The translations under genes were made by a program, and so were the position numbers. A DNA stretch of 64,000 nt from Cyanobacteriota bacterium (GTDB lineage Bacteria > Acidobacteriota > Vicinamibacteria > Vicinamibacterales > UBA2999): assembly GCA_019752015.1 (NCBI GenBank), contig JAIEMQ010000016.1, positions 118,596-182,595 on the forward strand, given 5' to 3'. The notes beneath the pieces were generated by a model, which made no database searches, was not told where the DNA came from, and saw only the letters and a list, made by a program, of their open reading frames with translations. Shown here in pieces: positions 24,052-34,363 of this stretch (position 1 is its first letter; each line of letters opens with the position of its first letter).

Positions 24052-25659
24052 TCAGCGAAGCGCCTCCCTGGCTTCGATCACCTCCGGCAGGCCCGGGTCG
24101 GCCAGCCGGTAATTCGTCAGCAATCGCTGGTAGGCCGCGCGCGCCTTTGCCGAGTCACCGGCATTTCGGTACGCGCGCGCGAGTCCGAGCAGCGCGCGGC
24201 TGCGATTGGGCGTGCGCGCCAGGGCGCGCTCGAACCACGCCGCGGCCTGCCGGGCGCGGCCGATCTGCAGTTCCAACTCGCCGTACAGTTCGTGGACGTC
24301 CTTGATCGGCATCGGGCGGCCGATCGGTTTCGGCATCCTGTTCTGCAGCACCACCGCTCGATCGAGCAGCGCGAACGCCTCGGCGTGCCGCCCGCGCGCA
24401 AAGGTGTCGAGCGCTTCCATTTCGCGCAGCATGATCTCCGCCTGCTCGCGAAGCGCCGGCGCCTGCGCGGGCGCCGAGGCCTTTCTGAATTCGTCGATCA
24501 CCGTTCGGACGCGCGCCGCGTCGCCAAGATTGACGGCACTCAAACCAACCGCGAACAGTTCCTCGATGTTGTCGAACGTCGACTGGCCCTTCATCTCCTC
24601 CCAGCGTTCGCTCTCGATGATGTAGCGCGCGCGCATCGAGCCGCGATCGTTCCTCAATGCGGCCTCGTCACTCCCTCGGCCTATTTCACTCACCTCGCCG
24701 TATCCGTGGCCACCAGCATGGAGAGGGCTTGGGGCTTGGGACTTGGGACTTGGGGCTCGCATTGCTTGGTCCACAAACGCGATGGCCTCTTTCGTCTTCG
24801 AAAATCGGCCCTGCTGCGCCCACTCGTACTGCAGCCACGCCAGGCTGTGATAATCGCGGCTCGATATTGGTAATCCTCTGCGCTTCGCCCACGCGATCGA
24901 GGCATTCCACGATGCTTCGTCGGTCGCGGCCGCTTCATCCCACAGTCCGAGTTGCAAAAACGCGTGCGCGGGCATATGCAGCGCGTGACTCGCCTGCGGC
25001 GCAATCTTCGCGTAACCGCGAGCGGCGGGCAGCGCCTTCGCGGCCAGCGTGCCGTGATCGTAAGCGTGGAGAATGTAATGCGCGGCGCCGGGATGGCTTG
25101 GATTGCGCGCGAACACTTTCTCCGCAATTCCGCCGGCCTGTCGACGCAACGGCAGCGCCGCATCGCCCCTCGGCAGCGTGGCGAGAATGGCGAGCGCATA
25201 AAACGTCTGCGCATCATCATCAGCCGGGTTCTCGGCCGCGACCCTCGCCATCTCCTTGGCGTGCGCGGTGGCCCGCAGAGCCGTCGACCCCGGGCCGAAC
25301 AACGCGTCGACCGCGCGCATGAATCCCTGTTCGCGCGCCGTCTTCGCCTTGGCAAGACGCGCCTGCGGCGTCGCGCCAAGCTTCGCCAGCGCGGCGCGGC
25401 CCTTGTCGGGCTCCTCGAAAAACCACAGCGGCTGGCTGAAGCTCATCGCCTCGCCCCAGTACGCCATCGCGAAATTCGGATCGATTTTCTGCGCCGCGCG
25501 AAACGCGTCGATGGCGTCCTCGTACATGAAGGTATGGAGCCAAGTGACGCCTCGCTGAAATTCAGCCTCGGCCGTCAGGGCTTGGGACTTGGGGCTTGGG
25601 GCTTGGGGGACGCCAACCAAGGCCGCGGCGAAAACCAGACTAGCGGCGATGCGGAACAC
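24052..25659 (-). CDS. Exported TPR-repeat protein
   Basis: A 535-residue exported protein with a signal peptide (AASLVFAAALVGVPQA) and tetratricopeptide-like repeats (YEDAIDAFRAAQKIDPNFAMAYWG). It has the motifs HYILHAYD and ASHALHMPAHAFLQLG typical of a family of large TPR proteins of unknown function. Two heptamer tandem repeats inside the gene encode near-identical peptides (PQAPSPKSQA after the signal peptide, and RAPSPKSQAPSP near residue 305), which look like inserts. The start is GTG at 25659, with TAACCT 6 bp upstream. The gene is separated from the TonB receptor gene by a terminator. Confidence 0.75.
   Translation of the reverse strand: MFRIAASLVFAAALVGVPQAPSPKSQALTAEAEFQRGVTWLHTFMYEDAIDAFRAAQKIDPNFAMAYWGEAMSFSQPLWFFEEPDKGRAALAKLGATPQARLAKAKTAREQGFMRAVDALFGPGSTALRATAHAKEMARVAAENPADDDAQTFYALAILATLPRGDAALPLRRQAGGIAEKVFARNPSHPGAAHYILHAYDHGTLAAKALPAARGYAKIAPQASHALHMPAHAFLQLGLWDEAAATDEASWNASIAWAKRRGLPISSRDYHSLAWLQYEWAQQGRFSKTKEAIAFVDQAMRAPSPKSQAPSPLHAGGHGYGEVSEIGRGSDEAALRNDRGSMRARYIIESERWEEMKGQSTFDNIEELFAVGLSAVNLGDAARVRTVIDEFRKASAPAQAPALREQAEIMLREMEALDTFARGRHAEAFALLDRAVVLQNRMPKPIGRPMPIKDVHELYGELELQIGRARQAAAWFERALARTPNRSRALLGLARAYRNAGDSAKARAAYQRLLTNYRLADPGLPEVIEAREALR
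24725..24759. repeat. Heptamer tandem repeat (GGGCTTG type) inside TPR gene
   Basis: Five 7-bp units (gggcttg twice, ggacttg twice, gggctcg) encode a Pro/Ser/Lys/Gln-rich insert in the TPR protein. Confidence 0.85.
25578..25605. repeat. Second GGGCTTG-type repeat inside TPR gene
   Basis: Four 7-bp units (gggcttg, ggacttg, gggcttg, gggcttg) lie just after the signal-peptide codons of the same gene. Confidence 0.85.
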
Positions 25660-25665
25660 ACACTG

Positions 25666-25671
25666 AGGTTA
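25666..25671 (-). promoter_or_regulatory. -10-like hexamer TAACCT, 6 bp before GTG start
   Basis: On the minus strand TAACCT ends 6 bp before the GTG at 25659 of the TPR gene. The match is limited to TA...T. Confidence 0.35.
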
Positions 25672-25683
25672 CTACGTGAAACA

Positions 25684-25714
25684 AAAGGCCCGGAGGGTAC
25701 GCCTCCGGGCCTTT
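25684..25714 (-). terminator. Rho-independent terminator of the TonB receptor gene
   Basis: A 13-bp GC-rich stem (25684-25696 with 25702-25714) and a 5-nt loop. On the minus strand it is followed by TGTTT, making a T-rich run with the end of the stem. It lies between the receptor stop and the TPR gene start, so it should separate the two units. Confidence 0.8.
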
Positions 25715-25730
25715 GCGATTTTGTGACCGG

Positions 25731-25758
25731 CCCAGGACCCAAGTCCCAAGCCCCAAGC
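25731..25758. repeat. Heptamer tandem repeat (CCCAAGC type)
   Basis: Four 7-bp units (cccagga, cccaagt, cccaagc, cccaagc), the reverse complement of the GGGCTTG family, between the terminator and the TonB receptor stop codon. Confidence 0.8.
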
Positions 25759-25763
25759 CGATA

Positions 25764-28700
25764 TCAGAACGAGAGACGGAACATCAGCTGCGTCGTGCGC
25801 ATGAAACCGCGCTGCGTTCCGACGCGACTGAACGCGGCGGCACCGAAGCTGGTGTTGGGCGCCCACGCTTTCACGGTGTTGGTGATATTCAGCACCTCGA
25901 GCTTGATCTGGCCGCGCATCGACCCGCGCAACCGCACATCCTTCGCGGCAACGAAGTCCCAGTTGTTGCGGTGTGGTGTGCGGGCACCGACCAGGGTTCG
26001 CGGCGCCGTACCGAGCGCGAACTGCGAGGGCTGCGCAAATCCCGCAGGATCGAGCCAGGTGTTGGTGCTCTGCGGCGGAGCGTAGAGGCGATCTTCGCGG
26101 TTCCCGGACGTCTCGAGGGAAGATCCGGTCAGGTTCGGACGCTGGACGAGGAACCCGTAAGCGGAGAGCGTGTTGGAGTTGTTGGCGACCGACATCGGGA
26201 AGCCGCTCTCGATCGCAATGATCGACGAGATGGTCCAGTCACCGAGGATGGCAGCACCGACGCCGCCCTGCGCCCACCGCCTGCCTTGGCCGAACGGCAA
26301 TTCGATGATCGGTGAGAACACCAGCTTGTGCGGAACATCCAGCAGGCTGATCTGGTACTCCGCATTCAGATCGTAGGCGTTCTGCATGTTGCCGTTGGTC
26401 GCCGAGTAGCCGTTGCCCTCGCCGAACTGATTATCTTTCAAACGGCTGTAGGTGTAGTTGAGGCGCCCGCCCCAGCCCCTGCTCATGCGCTTTTCGAGCT
26501 TGAAAATGGCGGCGTGATACTGGTTCTTGCCGCCCGTATTCTGACGCATGATGATGTTGCCGAACTGCGGGAACGGACGAAGCGACTGGGCGCGCGAGAT
26601 GGTCGCGCCGTTCAGGTTCGTTCCCGGCAGCAACCCGGCGAACGGATTCGGCACCTGATCGTTCAGCGCCGCGCCGAGTGACAGGTATTGGGGATCGAGC
26701 TGATTGATGTTGATGACGCCGTCGTTCGATCCGCCGAGACCGAGCTGACGCCCGGTCGCGCCGTTATACTCGGCCCCCACGGCCAGATTGCCCGGCAGCT
26801 CACGCACCAGATCGATCGAGTATTGCTGGACGTACGGCGCCTTCTTGTTCTGATCGATGAACTCGATGTTGGTGCCGTAGCCCTCCCGATAGCCGAGCGA
26901 ATTGCCGCGCGGCTGCGTGACGCCGCCCGGGAACGGATTGGTCAGGTTGGTCGACGGCACGTACTGGTCCTGCACCATGAACGTGTTCTGGCTGTAGCCG
27001 ACCTGGCCGTAGTTGGTGGCGCCAATGCCCTGATAGTTCCACGGTGCCTGATAAATGCCGTAGCCGCCGCGCAGCACGGTCTTCGAGTTGGCGGAATATA
27101 CGAACCCGAGCCGCGGCGAAAACTTGGCCGCCGGCTGATCACCCTGCTGCGTGGGCGCGCCGTTGACGCCGGCATACATCAAACCGCCACGGGCGCCCGC
27201 GGCGCCGAGTGCGCCGCCGGGATTGACTGTGCGGTCGAAGCCCACGGTGAACTGATTGTTGACTTCGCGCAGGCCGTCTTCACGCTCGATGCGGAGGCCG
27301 GCATTGAGCGTGAACCTGGAACTGACGCGGAAGTCGTCCTGCAGGTAGGCGCCGTAATAGCGGACGTAGTAATTCGCCGGCTGGGAGACGAGAATGCGGC
27401 TGAGATTGCCGGGGTCGCCCGACGGATAGCCGAGCAGGAGGCTCGCCAGCGCGTTGCCCGACGGCGCCGCACCGCCCGTGCCGTTGGCGTTCGGGTTCGA
27501 CGAGGTAAAGCGTCGATCGAAATTGAAACTCCCGGCACCGCCGGAGAACGACTGGGTGTCGATGCCGATGGTCCGGTAGTCCATGCCGGCCTTGAACGTG
27601 TGGCGTCCCACTAGCTTCGACAAGGTGCCGTTGGCCGCCCACGAGTAGTAATTGATGTTGGTCGGATCGATGGCGCCGAGCTGATAGTAGTCGGTGATGC
27701 TGACCTGCGGGAACTTCTTGACCTGGATCGCATTGCTGAATGCCGGGGCAAAACCCAGCGTCGACGGATCGAACGCGATCGAGAGCGTGTTGTCGTCGCG
27801 GAACTGCGTCCAGCCATAGCGCAGGGTCAGCACGGTATTGCTGCTCGGCAGCCAGGTGTTGTTCAACGCCAGCGTGTGCACGCGGCGCTTGAGCAGGTAA
27901 TCGCCGTTGTCGACGAAGCGGTTGGGGCCATTCAAGCCCGGCTCGAGGTAGTTGGCGCAGGGTTCATCAGTCTTGTTGTACAGATAGAACCCCGACAGGG
28001 ACACGCCGTCGCTGAAGCGGTGGTCGACCTTGCCCGTGTACATCATGGCGCGATCGATGATCTGCGCCGTCGTGGCGTAGTTGGCCGAGCCGTTGCTGAC
28101 CTCGCGCTGAGGGGCCGGCAGATAGCTGAGCATCTTGGTCGCGATGGGATTCAGGCGGCCCGCCGGAATGCGATTCCCCGGGAACGGCGTGCGTCCGTTG
28201 CCGCTGGCATCTCCGGTCAACGGGTCATAAATGACCACCAGATTGCCCGAGGCGTCGAAGCTTTGCGAAAAATCGCCTCCTCGTTCGAGCGTGGTCGGCA
28301 GCCGCTGATTGCCGTTGCGGGTCGTATTCGAGCCGTAGCCTTCCATCGCATACCAGAAGAACGTGCGGTTCCTTACCACCGGGCCGCCGAACCCGCCGCC
28401 GCCGAGGTTGTAATAGGTGTTCGGCTTGGGCACGCCCGCGATTTCCGAAAAGTAATTGTTGGCCGAGCCCCAACGCGGACGGTTCTGGAAGAAGCCACTG
28501 CCGTGCCAGTCGTTGGTGCCGGAACGCGTCGCCACGTTGAACGTGCCGCCGCCGGTCCGGCCGGCTTCGGCGTCGTACTGGTGCACCTGCACGGCCACAT
28601 CGTCGAGCGCCTCGATGGTCGGGTTCGCCGAGGCGCGGTTGCGGATGTCGGTCACCGGCACGCCGTCCACCAGGTAGTTGTTGCCCCGGCGGGTGCCGCC

Positions 28701-29261
28701 GCCGAGCGACAGCAGCGAGGCGTTGGTTTGATCCTGCTGCCGGTTGAACTGCGGATCGCCGGAGGCGACGACCGTCGGCAGCGTCACGGCAAACAGAAAC
28801 GCCGAACGCCCGCCGCTCGGAAGCGTGGCGAGTTGCTGCGTGCTGATCACGCCGCCGCCAGTGGCGTTCGAGGTGTCGATCAACGGCGCCGCGCCCGTGA
28901 CGGTGATGGTTTCCTGCAGCTGGCCCACTTCGAGCGTAATGTCGAGCGTGACGAACTGCTGCGCCGCGATACGGAGGCCCTTGTTTTCGTAGGTCTTGAA
29001 TCCGGTGAGCTCCGCTTTGACGGAATAATTGCCCGGGGGCACCGCGGCAAAGTTGTATTGTCCCTGCTCGTTGGAGACCGCGTCGCGACTGGCGCCGGTG
29101 GCCTCGTTGAGCAACGTCACCGTGACGCCGGGAATCACGCCGTTGGCATCCCGCACGGCGCCGCGCAAGCCGCCCGTGAACGTTTGTGCCCACGCGGCAC
29201 CGGTGGCTAGTGGAACAAACAGCAGTGCCAGGAAGCACCACCGCGAAACAAGGTTCCTCAT
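25764..29261 (-). CDS. Oar-like TonB-dependent receptor
   Basis: A 1165-residue outer-membrane protein. A signal peptide (WCFLALLFVPLATGAAWAQ) is followed by a carboxypeptidase-regulatory domain (LRGAVRDANGVIPGVTVTL, QGQYNFAAVPPGNYSV), a plug domain (NYLVDGVPVTDI, GGTFNVATRSGTNDWHGSG) and a 22-strand-type barrel ending in phenylalanine (LMFRLSF). It is complete, unlike the paralogue at 10475. Substrate unknown; such receptors in Acidobacteriota are linked to glycan or peptide uptake. The ATG at 29261 is chosen because GGAGG lies 9 bp upstream; an in-frame start 11 codons earlier lacks this. Confidence 0.93.
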   Translation of the reverse strand: MRNLVSRWCFLALLFVPLATGAAWAQTFTGGLRGAVRDANGVIPGVTVTLLNEATGASRDAVSNEQGQYNFAAVPPGNYSVKAELTGFKTYENKGLRIAAQQFVTLDITLEVGQLQETITVTGAAPLIDTSNATGGGVISTQQLATLPSGGRSAFLFAVTLPTVVASGDPQFNRQQDQTNASLLSLGGGTRRGNNYLVDGVPVTDIRNRASANPTIEALDDVAVQVHQYDAEAGRTGGGTFNVATRSGTNDWHGSGFFQNRPRWGSANNYFSEIAGVPKPNTYYNLGGGGFGGPVVRNRTFFWYAMEGYGSNTTRNGNQRLPTTLERGGDFSQSFDASGNLVVIYDPLTGDASGNGRTPFPGNRIPAGRLNPIATKMLSYLPAPQREVSNGSANYATTAQIIDRAMMYTGKVDHRFSDGVSLSGFYLYNKTDEPCANYLEPGLNGPNRFVDNGDYLLKRRVHTLALNNTWLPSSNTVLTLRYGWTQFRDDNTLSIAFDPSTLGFAPAFSNAIQVKKFPQVSITDYYQLGAIDPTNINYYSWAANGTLSKLVGRHTFKAGMDYRTIGIDTQSFSGGAGSFNFDRRFTSSNPNANGTGGAAPSGNALASLLLGYPSGDPGNLSRILVSQPANYYVRYYGAYLQDDFRVSSRFTLNAGLRIEREDGLREVNNQFTVGFDRTVNPGGALGAAGARGGLMYAGVNGAPTQQGDQPAAKFSPRLGFVYSANSKTVLRGGYGIYQAPWNYQGIGATNYGQVGYSQNTFMVQDQYVPSTNLTNPFPGGVTQPRGNSLGYREGYGTNIEFIDQNKKAPYVQQYSIDLVRELPGNLAVGAEYNGATGRQLGLGGSNDGVININQLDPQYLSLGAALNDQVPNPFAGLLPGTNLNGATISRAQSLRPFPQFGNIIMRQNTGGKNQYHAAIFKLEKRMSRGWGGRLNYTYSRLKDNQFGEGNGYSATNGNMQNAYDLNAEYQISLLDVPHKLVFSPIIELPFGQGRRWAQGGVGAAILGDWTISSIIAIESGFPMSVANNSNTLSAYGFLVQRPNLTGSSLETSGNREDRLYAPPQSTNTWLDPAGFAQPSQFALGTAPRTLVGARTPHRNNWDFVAAKDVRLRGSMRGQIKLEVLNITNTVKAWAPNTSFGAAAFSRVGTQRGFMRTTQLMFRLSF

Positions 29262-29411
29262 ACTCGCTTGCCTCCAAAGGAGAAGGACCCGCATTACCGC
29301 ACAACGCGGGCTGAAAACACCGCCACTTCCATGACAGGTTGCCGGAGTTTACGCGGTACTGCTGAGCGTTTGCAAGCACAGTCCGGATGGATCGCGGGAC
29401 TACAAATTATT

Positions 29412-29460
29412 GGATCAGGGATCAGGGATCAGGGATCAGGGATCAGGCATCAGGCATCAG
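29412..29460. repeat. Heptamer tandem repeat (GGATCAG type) at the ilvD end
   Basis: Seven 7-bp units (ggatcag five times, then gcatcag twice). The ilvD stop codon lies inside the array, so the last residues of IlvD are repeat-encoded. The rest of the gap 29262-29411 holds the receptor leader and nothing else recognised. Confidence 0.9.
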
Positions 29461-31123
29461 TCACGGCTCCCGTGCTCGCGGTCGAGACGTGCTTCGAATA
29501 TTTGGCCAATACGCCCCGCACATAACGCGGCGTGCGGGGCTTCCATGAGCGACGACGGGCGGTGAGTTCCTTTGACGACACGTCAAGCGAAAGTGTTCTC
29601 TTCTTCGCGTCGATGGTGATGCCGTCGCCGTTCTTGACGAGCGCGAGTGGTCCGCCGGCAAACGCCTCGGGCGTGATGTGGCCGACGACAAAACCGTGCG
29701 TGCCGCCGCTGAACCGTCCATCAGTGATCAACGCAACGTCGCTGCCGAGGCCGCGACCCATGATCGCGGACGTTGGCGACAACATCTCGCGCATGCCGGG
29801 CCCGCCGCGCGGGCCTTCGTAGCGGATCACGATCACGTCGCCTTTCTTGATCTTGCCGGCGAGGATCGCGGACAGCGCATCCTCTTCGCGATCGAACACG
29901 CGCGCTCTGCCGCTGAACGACTCGCCTTCCTTGCCGCTGATCTTCGCGACCGCGCCATCGGGCGCCAGATTGCCGCGAAGGATCACGAGGTGGCTGAATC
30001 TCTTGATCGGTTGATCTAGTGATCTGATGATCTGCTGGCCGGCCGGGTAGTCCTTTACGTGTTCGAGGTTCTGAGCCAGCGTTTTTCCCGTCACCGTCAA
30101 GGCGTCGCCGTGCAGCAATCCGTGATCGAGCAGGCGCTTCATCAGCGGCGTCAGGCCGCCGATCTTGACGAGCTCCGCCATCACGTATTTCCCGCTTGGC
30201 TTGAGATCGGCGACGACCGGCGCGCGCTTGCCGATGCGCGTGAAATCGTCGATCGACAGCTTGACGCCGGCGGCGTGCGCGATGGCCAGCAGGTGCAGCA
30301 CCGCGTTGGTCGAGCCGCCGAGCGCGCTGATCGTGACGATCGCATTTTCGAAGGCCTTCTTCGTCAGGATGTCGCGCGGGCGGATGTTCTTCTCGATCAG
30401 GTTCGCGACCGCCGCGCCCGCGTTGACGCAGTCCTCTTTCTTGTCGTCGGATACCGCCGCCTGCGCGGAGCTGTTCGGCAGGCTCAAGCCGAGCGCTTCG
30501 ATCGCCGACGCCATCGTGTTCGCGGTGTACATGCCGCCGCACGATCCGGCGCCCGGACACGCGTGCTGCTCGAGGTCGGCGAGCGCCGCGTCGGAGAGCT
30601 TGCCGGCCGCGTGCTGCCCCACCGCTTCGAACACGGACACGATGTCCACGGCCTTGCCCTGAAAGCGGCCGGGCAGGATCGTGCCGCCGTACACGAATAC
30701 GGCCGGACGATTGAGCCGCGCCATCGCGATCACGCACGCCGGCATGTTCTTGTCGCAGCCGCCGATGGCGACAATGCCGTCGAAACCCTCGGCGCCCATG
30801 ACCGTTTCGATCGAGTCCGCGATCACCTCGCGCGACACCAGCGAATACTTCATGCCTTCGGTGCCCATCGAGATCGCATCGGAGACCGTGATGGTGTTGA
30901 AGATCACCGGCTTCGCGCCGGCGTGCGTCACGCCGTCCGCGGCGTGGCGCGCGAGGGCGTCGATGTGCACGTTGCACGGCGTCACCTGGCTCCACGTCGA
31001 GCAGACACCAACCTGCGACTTCGCAAAGTCGGCGCGAGTGAAGCCGACCGCATGCAGCATGGCGCGCCCCGGCGCGCGTTCCGGGCCATCGAGTACGAGC
31101 GAGGAATGAGGGCGTTTGGACAT
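29450..31123 (-). CDS. ilvD: Dihydroxy-acid dehydratase
   Basis: A 557-residue IlvD, normal length, catalysing the dehydration of 2,3-dihydroxy-acids in isoleucine, valine and pantothenate synthesis. Iron-sulfur cluster cysteines are visible in [16 protein letters not shown] and [35 protein letters not shown] is the C-terminal substrate region. The start at 31123 gives the family N-terminus [13 protein letters not shown] longer open frame to 31258 runs through a palindrome and is rejected. No other branched-chain gene is adjacent. TACAAT 9 bp upstream suggests a leaderless transcript. Confidence 0.96.
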   Translation of the reverse strand: MSKRPHSSLVLDGPERAPGRAMLHAVGFTRADFAKSQVGVCSTWSQVTPCNVHIDALARHAADGVTHAGAKPVIFNTITVSDAISMGTEGMKYSLVSREVIADSIETVMGAEGFDGIVAIGGCDKNMPACVIAMARLNRPAVFVYGGTILPGRFQGKAVDIVSVFEAVGQHAAGKLSDAALADLEQHACPGAGSCGGMYTANTMASAIEALGLSLPNSSAQAAVSDDKKEDCVNAGAAVANLIEKNIRPRDILTKKAFENAIVTISALGGSTNAVLHLLAIAHAAGVKLSIDDFTRIGKRAPVVADLKPSGKYVMAELVKIGGLTPLMKRLLDHGLLHGDALTVTGKTLAQNLEHVKDYPAGQQIIRSLDQPIKRFSHLVILRGNLAPDGAVAKISGKEGESFSGRARVFDREEDALSAILAGKIKKGDVIVIRYEGPRGGPGMREMLSPTSAIMGRGLGSDVALITDGRFSGGTHGFVVGHITPEAFAGGPLALVKNGDGITIDAKKRTLSLDVSSKELTARRRSWKPRTPRYVRGVLAKYSKHVSTASTGAVTDA

Positions 31124-31132
31124 GTGAGACAG

Positions 31133-31138
31133 ATTGTA
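31133..31138 (-). promoter_or_regulatory. -10-like hexamer TACAAT, 9 bp before the ilvD ATG
   Basis: On the minus strand TACAAT ends 9 bp before the ilvD ATG. It touches the outer edge of the long palindrome at 31137-31261. Confidence 0.5.
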
Positions 31139-31261
31139 AATGCAACACGAAGGACACGAAGGGCACGAAGTCATATTTTCAAAACGCCAGTGCTGCTCAG
31201 CGGCACTGGTATTTGAAAAAAATATCTCTTCGTACCTTCGTGTCCTTCGTGTTTGCATTTA
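31137..31261. repeat. 125-bp near-perfect palindrome
   Basis: Outer arms 31137-31170 and 31228-31261 are 34-nt inverted repeats containing cacgaagga-type 9-bp units. Inner arms continue through an A/T-rich part to a short hairpin around ccagtgc/gcactgg near 31189-31208. Only a few mismatches or one-base indels interrupt pairing. It fills the space between ilvD and the S4 gene and looks like a non-coding mobile or REP-derived element. Confidence 0.85.
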
Positions 31262-31645
31262 GATGTGGACGTTCGTCTCGATACCTGGCTCGACGTCGCG
31301 TGTCTCTTCAAGACGCGATCGGAAGCGCAGAAGGCCTGCAAGAACGGCAAGGTCAGCGTCAACGGCGTCGTCGCCAAGACCCACCGGACGGTCAAGATCG
31401 GCGATGAGATCGAGATCAGCCGGCCGATGGGGCGCAAGCAGCTGATCACGGTGCTGGGCATGGCCGGGACCCACATCCCGAAAGCCGACGCGCGGCTGCT
31501 CTACGACGATCACAGCCCCAGGCCGACGCCTGAGGAAATCGCGATTCGCCGCATGGAACGCCTCTACCGCGCGGCGGCGACGCCGCCAACCCGGCCCGAC
31601 CGGGATATGCGGCGCACCTTGCGGCGTCTCAAACGCGGCGAGTAA
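31253..31645 (+). CDS. S4-domain RNA-binding protein (Hsp15-like)
   Basis: A 130-residue protein with an N-terminal S4 fold: [23 protein letters not shown], then [24 protein letters not shown]. This is the pattern of Hsp15/RqcP-type proteins that bind ribosomal RNA or stalled 50S subunits. The C-terminal half is basic and probably extended. The start is TTG at 31253, inside the palindrome arm, or more likely GTG at 31265, which gives MDVRLDTWL directly. Ribosome rescue is inferred from the fold. Confidence 0.8.
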   Translation: MHLDVDVRLDTWLDVACLFKTRSEAQKACKNGKVSVNGVVAKTHRTVKIGDEIEISRPMGRKQLITVLGMAGTHIPKADARLLYDDHSPRPTPEEIAIRRMERLYRAAATPPTRPDRDMRRTLRRLKRGE

Positions 31646-31663
31646 CACGCGGTAGACTCAGTC

Positions 31664-34363
31664 GTGCGTTTCCGCGCGATCGTCATCCTCCTCGGCGCGG
31701 CGATCTTCTTCGTCCTGCCCGCCACGCTGGACTTCCTCGCCGACTGGCTGTGGTTCGGCGAAGTCGGCTACCGCCAGGTCTACTCCACCGAAATCGGCGC
31801 GCGGGCCACGGCGGGGACGGCCGCGTTCGTGATCGCGATGGCCTGGCTGACGATGCATGCGCGCCTGGCGCTCGCGGCCATGTCGCCGTCGCCGACGACG
31901 TTCACGACCCGCGACGGGTTCAGCGTCGCGCTGCCGGCGCGCGACCAGGTGCGGCCGCTCGTGCTGATCCTCGCGGCCATCGGCTCGTTCCTGATCGCGT
32001 CGTTCGTGTCGAGCCAGTGGATGACGATGTTGCTGTGGTGGAACCAGACACCGTTCGGCAAGGCCGATCCCGTACTCGGCCACGACGCGGCGCTGTACGT
32101 GTTCACGCTGCCGATGCTCGAGCTCGTGCGCGGTGTGCTGCTCGGCCTGGTCCTGCTCGCCGCCATCGGCGTGCTCGCGTTGTATTTCGCCTCCGGCCAG
32201 GTGGTGATGACGCCGTTCGGTCTTCGCATCGACACTCGCGCGCGGCGTCACCTGGCGTGGCTGGCGGCGGCGCTGTTCGTGGTGCTCGCGCTCGGCGCGT
32301 GGTTGAGCCGCCTGCAGGAAATCGTGTCGGCCTCCGGCATCATTCAAGGCGCCTCCTACGCGGATGTGCACGGCCGCATGCCCGCGGCGCTCGCGCTGAC
32401 GGTGACGTCGATCGTTGCGGCGGGCCTGGCGGTCGCCACCGCCGTCACGGGATCCACCCGCCACGCGATCGCCGGCGCCGCGCTCTACGCGATCGTGCTG
32501 CTCGGCGGCGAAGGGTACGCCAGCATCCTGCAGCGGTTCGCGGTGACGCCGAACGAGCAGGTCCGCGAAACGCCGTTCATGGAATACAACATCGCCGCGA
32601 CGCGCGACGCCTTTGCGCTCGATCGCGTCGAAGAGCGGGAGCTGCCCGGCGACGCCTCGCTGTCGAAACAGGATATCGAGAACAATCGCGGCACGCTCGA
32701 CAACGTCCGGCTGTGGGACCACCAGCCGCTGCTCGAGACGTTCGGACAGATCCAGGAGATCCGCACCTACTATGATTTCGTGTCCGTCGACAACGATCGC
32801 TACGTGATCAACGGACAGAACCGGCAGGTGATGCTGTCGGTGCGCGAGCTCAATCCCGCCGCGCTGCCCAATCGCACCTGGATCAACGAGCGGCTGGTCT
32901 TCACGCACGGACACGGCCTGACGCTCGGCCCGGTCAACCAGGTCACCAGCGAAGGATTGCCGGTGCTGTTCGTGCGCGATCTGCCGCCGGTCACGACCGT
33001 CGATCTCCAGATCACCGAGCCGAGCATCTATTTCGGCGAGCTCGCCAACGACTACGTGATTGTCCGCACCGACGCGCAGGAGTTCGACTATCCGAAGGGC
33101 GAAGACAACGTTTACTCGACCTACGCAGGTAGCGGCGGCGTGCAGCTGGGGTCGTTCTGGCGCAAGCTCCTCTTCGCCGCGTACTTTCGCAGCTACCAGA
33201 TTCTGCTCAACGACGGGATCACCGGCGAGAGCCGGTTGATGTTCGATCGCCAGGTGCGGCGGCGCGTCTCGAAGATCGCGCCGTTCCTGGTGCTCGACGA
33301 GGATCCGTATCCGGTCGTCAGCGATGGGCGCATCTTCTGGATCCAGGACGCGTACACGGTCAGCGATCGTTATCCGTACTCGACGTCATCCGGCGGCGTG
33401 AACTACATCCGCAATTCGGTGAAGGTGGTCGTCGATGCGTATCAGGGGTCGGTGGATTTCTACACGGCCGACACGGCCGATCCGATCGCGCGGACGCTCG
33501 CGGCGATCTTCCCCCATCTGCTGAAGCCGCTCGAGCAGATGCCGGCCGGACTGCGCGCGCACGTGCGCTATCCGGAAGGGATCTTCGCGACGCAAGCCTC
33601 GGTCTACGCGACCTACCACATGACCAATCCCGCGGTCTTCTACAACAAGGAAGATCAATGGGAAGCGCCGGCCGTGGACAGCAGCGGCGAGAGCCGGCGC
33701 ATGGCGCCGTACTACACGATGATGAAACTTCCCGGCGAACAGACCGCGGAGTTCATCCAGATGCTGCCCTTTACGCCGCGGCGCCGCGACAACCTTGCGT
33801 CGTGGATGGTCGCGCGCAGCGACGGCGAGCAGTACGGCAAGCTGCAGGTGTTCCAGTTCCCGAAGCAGACGCTGGTGTTCGGCCCGCAGCAGGTCGTCGC
33901 GCGCATCAACCAGGACCAGGTGATCTCGCCGCAGATCACGTTGTGGAACCAGCAGGGGTCGCAAGTGATCCAGGGCACGCTGATGGTGATTCCGATCGAA
34001 GAATCACTGATCTACGTGCGCCCGCTGTATCTGCGCGCGCAGAACGGGCGCATCCCCGAGTTGAACCGCGTCATCGTCGCCTACCAGAACCGCATCGTCA
34101 TGGAGCCGACGCTTGACCAGGCGATGGCGCGGCTGTTCGGCCAGACCGATCGCGCCGCGGCGCCGGTGAAGCCGGGAACACCTGCGCCGCCCGCACCAGC
34201 GGCGCCCGCGGCCACACCCGCCACATGGCAGCGGCTTGCGAGCGAAGCACGCGACGTGTATCAGCGCGCGCTCGAGGCACAGCGAGCGGGGGATTGGGCC
34301 AAGTACGGCGAAGAGGTCAAGCGTCTTGGAGAGCTGCTCGAGCGTCTCAAACAGCAGCAATGA
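31664..34363 (+). CDS. UPF0182 family membrane protein
   Basis: An 899-residue protein: about seven hydrophobic segments in the first 300 residues, then a large extracytoplasmic domain with [33 protein letters not shown] and [20 protein letters not shown]. These are hallmarks of UPF0182 (COG1615). Function unknown. A Pro/Ala-rich linker near residue 830 precedes a helical C-terminus. The GTG start has TAGACT 5 bp upstream. Its stop overlaps the start of the decayed acyltransferase gene (ATGA), so they were once translationally coupled. Confidence 0.92.
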   Translation: MRFRAIVILLGAAIFFVLPATLDFLADWLWFGEVGYRQVYSTEIGARATAGTAAFVIAMAWLTMHARLALAAMSPSPTTFTTRDGFSVALPARDQVRPLVLILAAIGSFLIASFVSSQWMTMLLWWNQTPFGKADPVLGHDAALYVFTLPMLELVRGVLLGLVLLAAIGVLALYFASGQVVMTPFGLRIDTRARRHLAWLAAALFVVLALGAWLSRLQEIVSASGIIQGASYADVHGRMPAALALTVTSIVAAGLAVATAVTGSTRHAIAGAALYAIVLLGGEGYASILQRFAVTPNEQVRETPFMEYNIAATRDAFALDRVEERELPGDASLSKQDIENNRGTLDNVRLWDHQPLLETFGQIQEIRTYYDFVSVDNDRYVINGQNRQVMLSVRELNPAALPNRTWINERLVFTHGHGLTLGPVNQVTSEGLPVLFVRDLPPVTTVDLQITEPSIYFGELANDYVIVRTDAQEFDYPKGEDNVYSTYAGSGGVQLGSFWRKLLFAAYFRSYQILLNDGITGESRLMFDRQVRRRVSKIAPFLVLDEDPYPVVSDGRIFWIQDAYTVSDRYPYSTSSGGVNYIRNSVKVVVDAYQGSVDFYTADTADPIARTLAAIFPHLLKPLEQMPAGLRAHVRYPEGIFATQASVYATYHMTNPAVFYNKEDQWEAPAVDSSGESRRMAPYYTMMKLPGEQTAEFIQMLPFTPRRRDNLASWMVARSDGEQYGKLQVFQFPKQTLVFGPQQVVARINQDQVISPQITLWNQQGSQVIQGTLMVIPIEESLIYVRPLYLRAQNGRIPELNRVIVAYQNRIVMEPTLDQAMARLFGQTDRAAAPVKPGTPAPPAPAAPAATPATWQRLASEARDVYQRALEAQRAGDWAKYGEEVKRLGELLERLKQQQ

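Noticed and set aside
31124..31258. N-terminal extension of IlvD
   Set aside because: It reads through the long palindrome, adds a Cys/Ser-rich stretch not in the family, and a -10-like element lies at 31133-31138.
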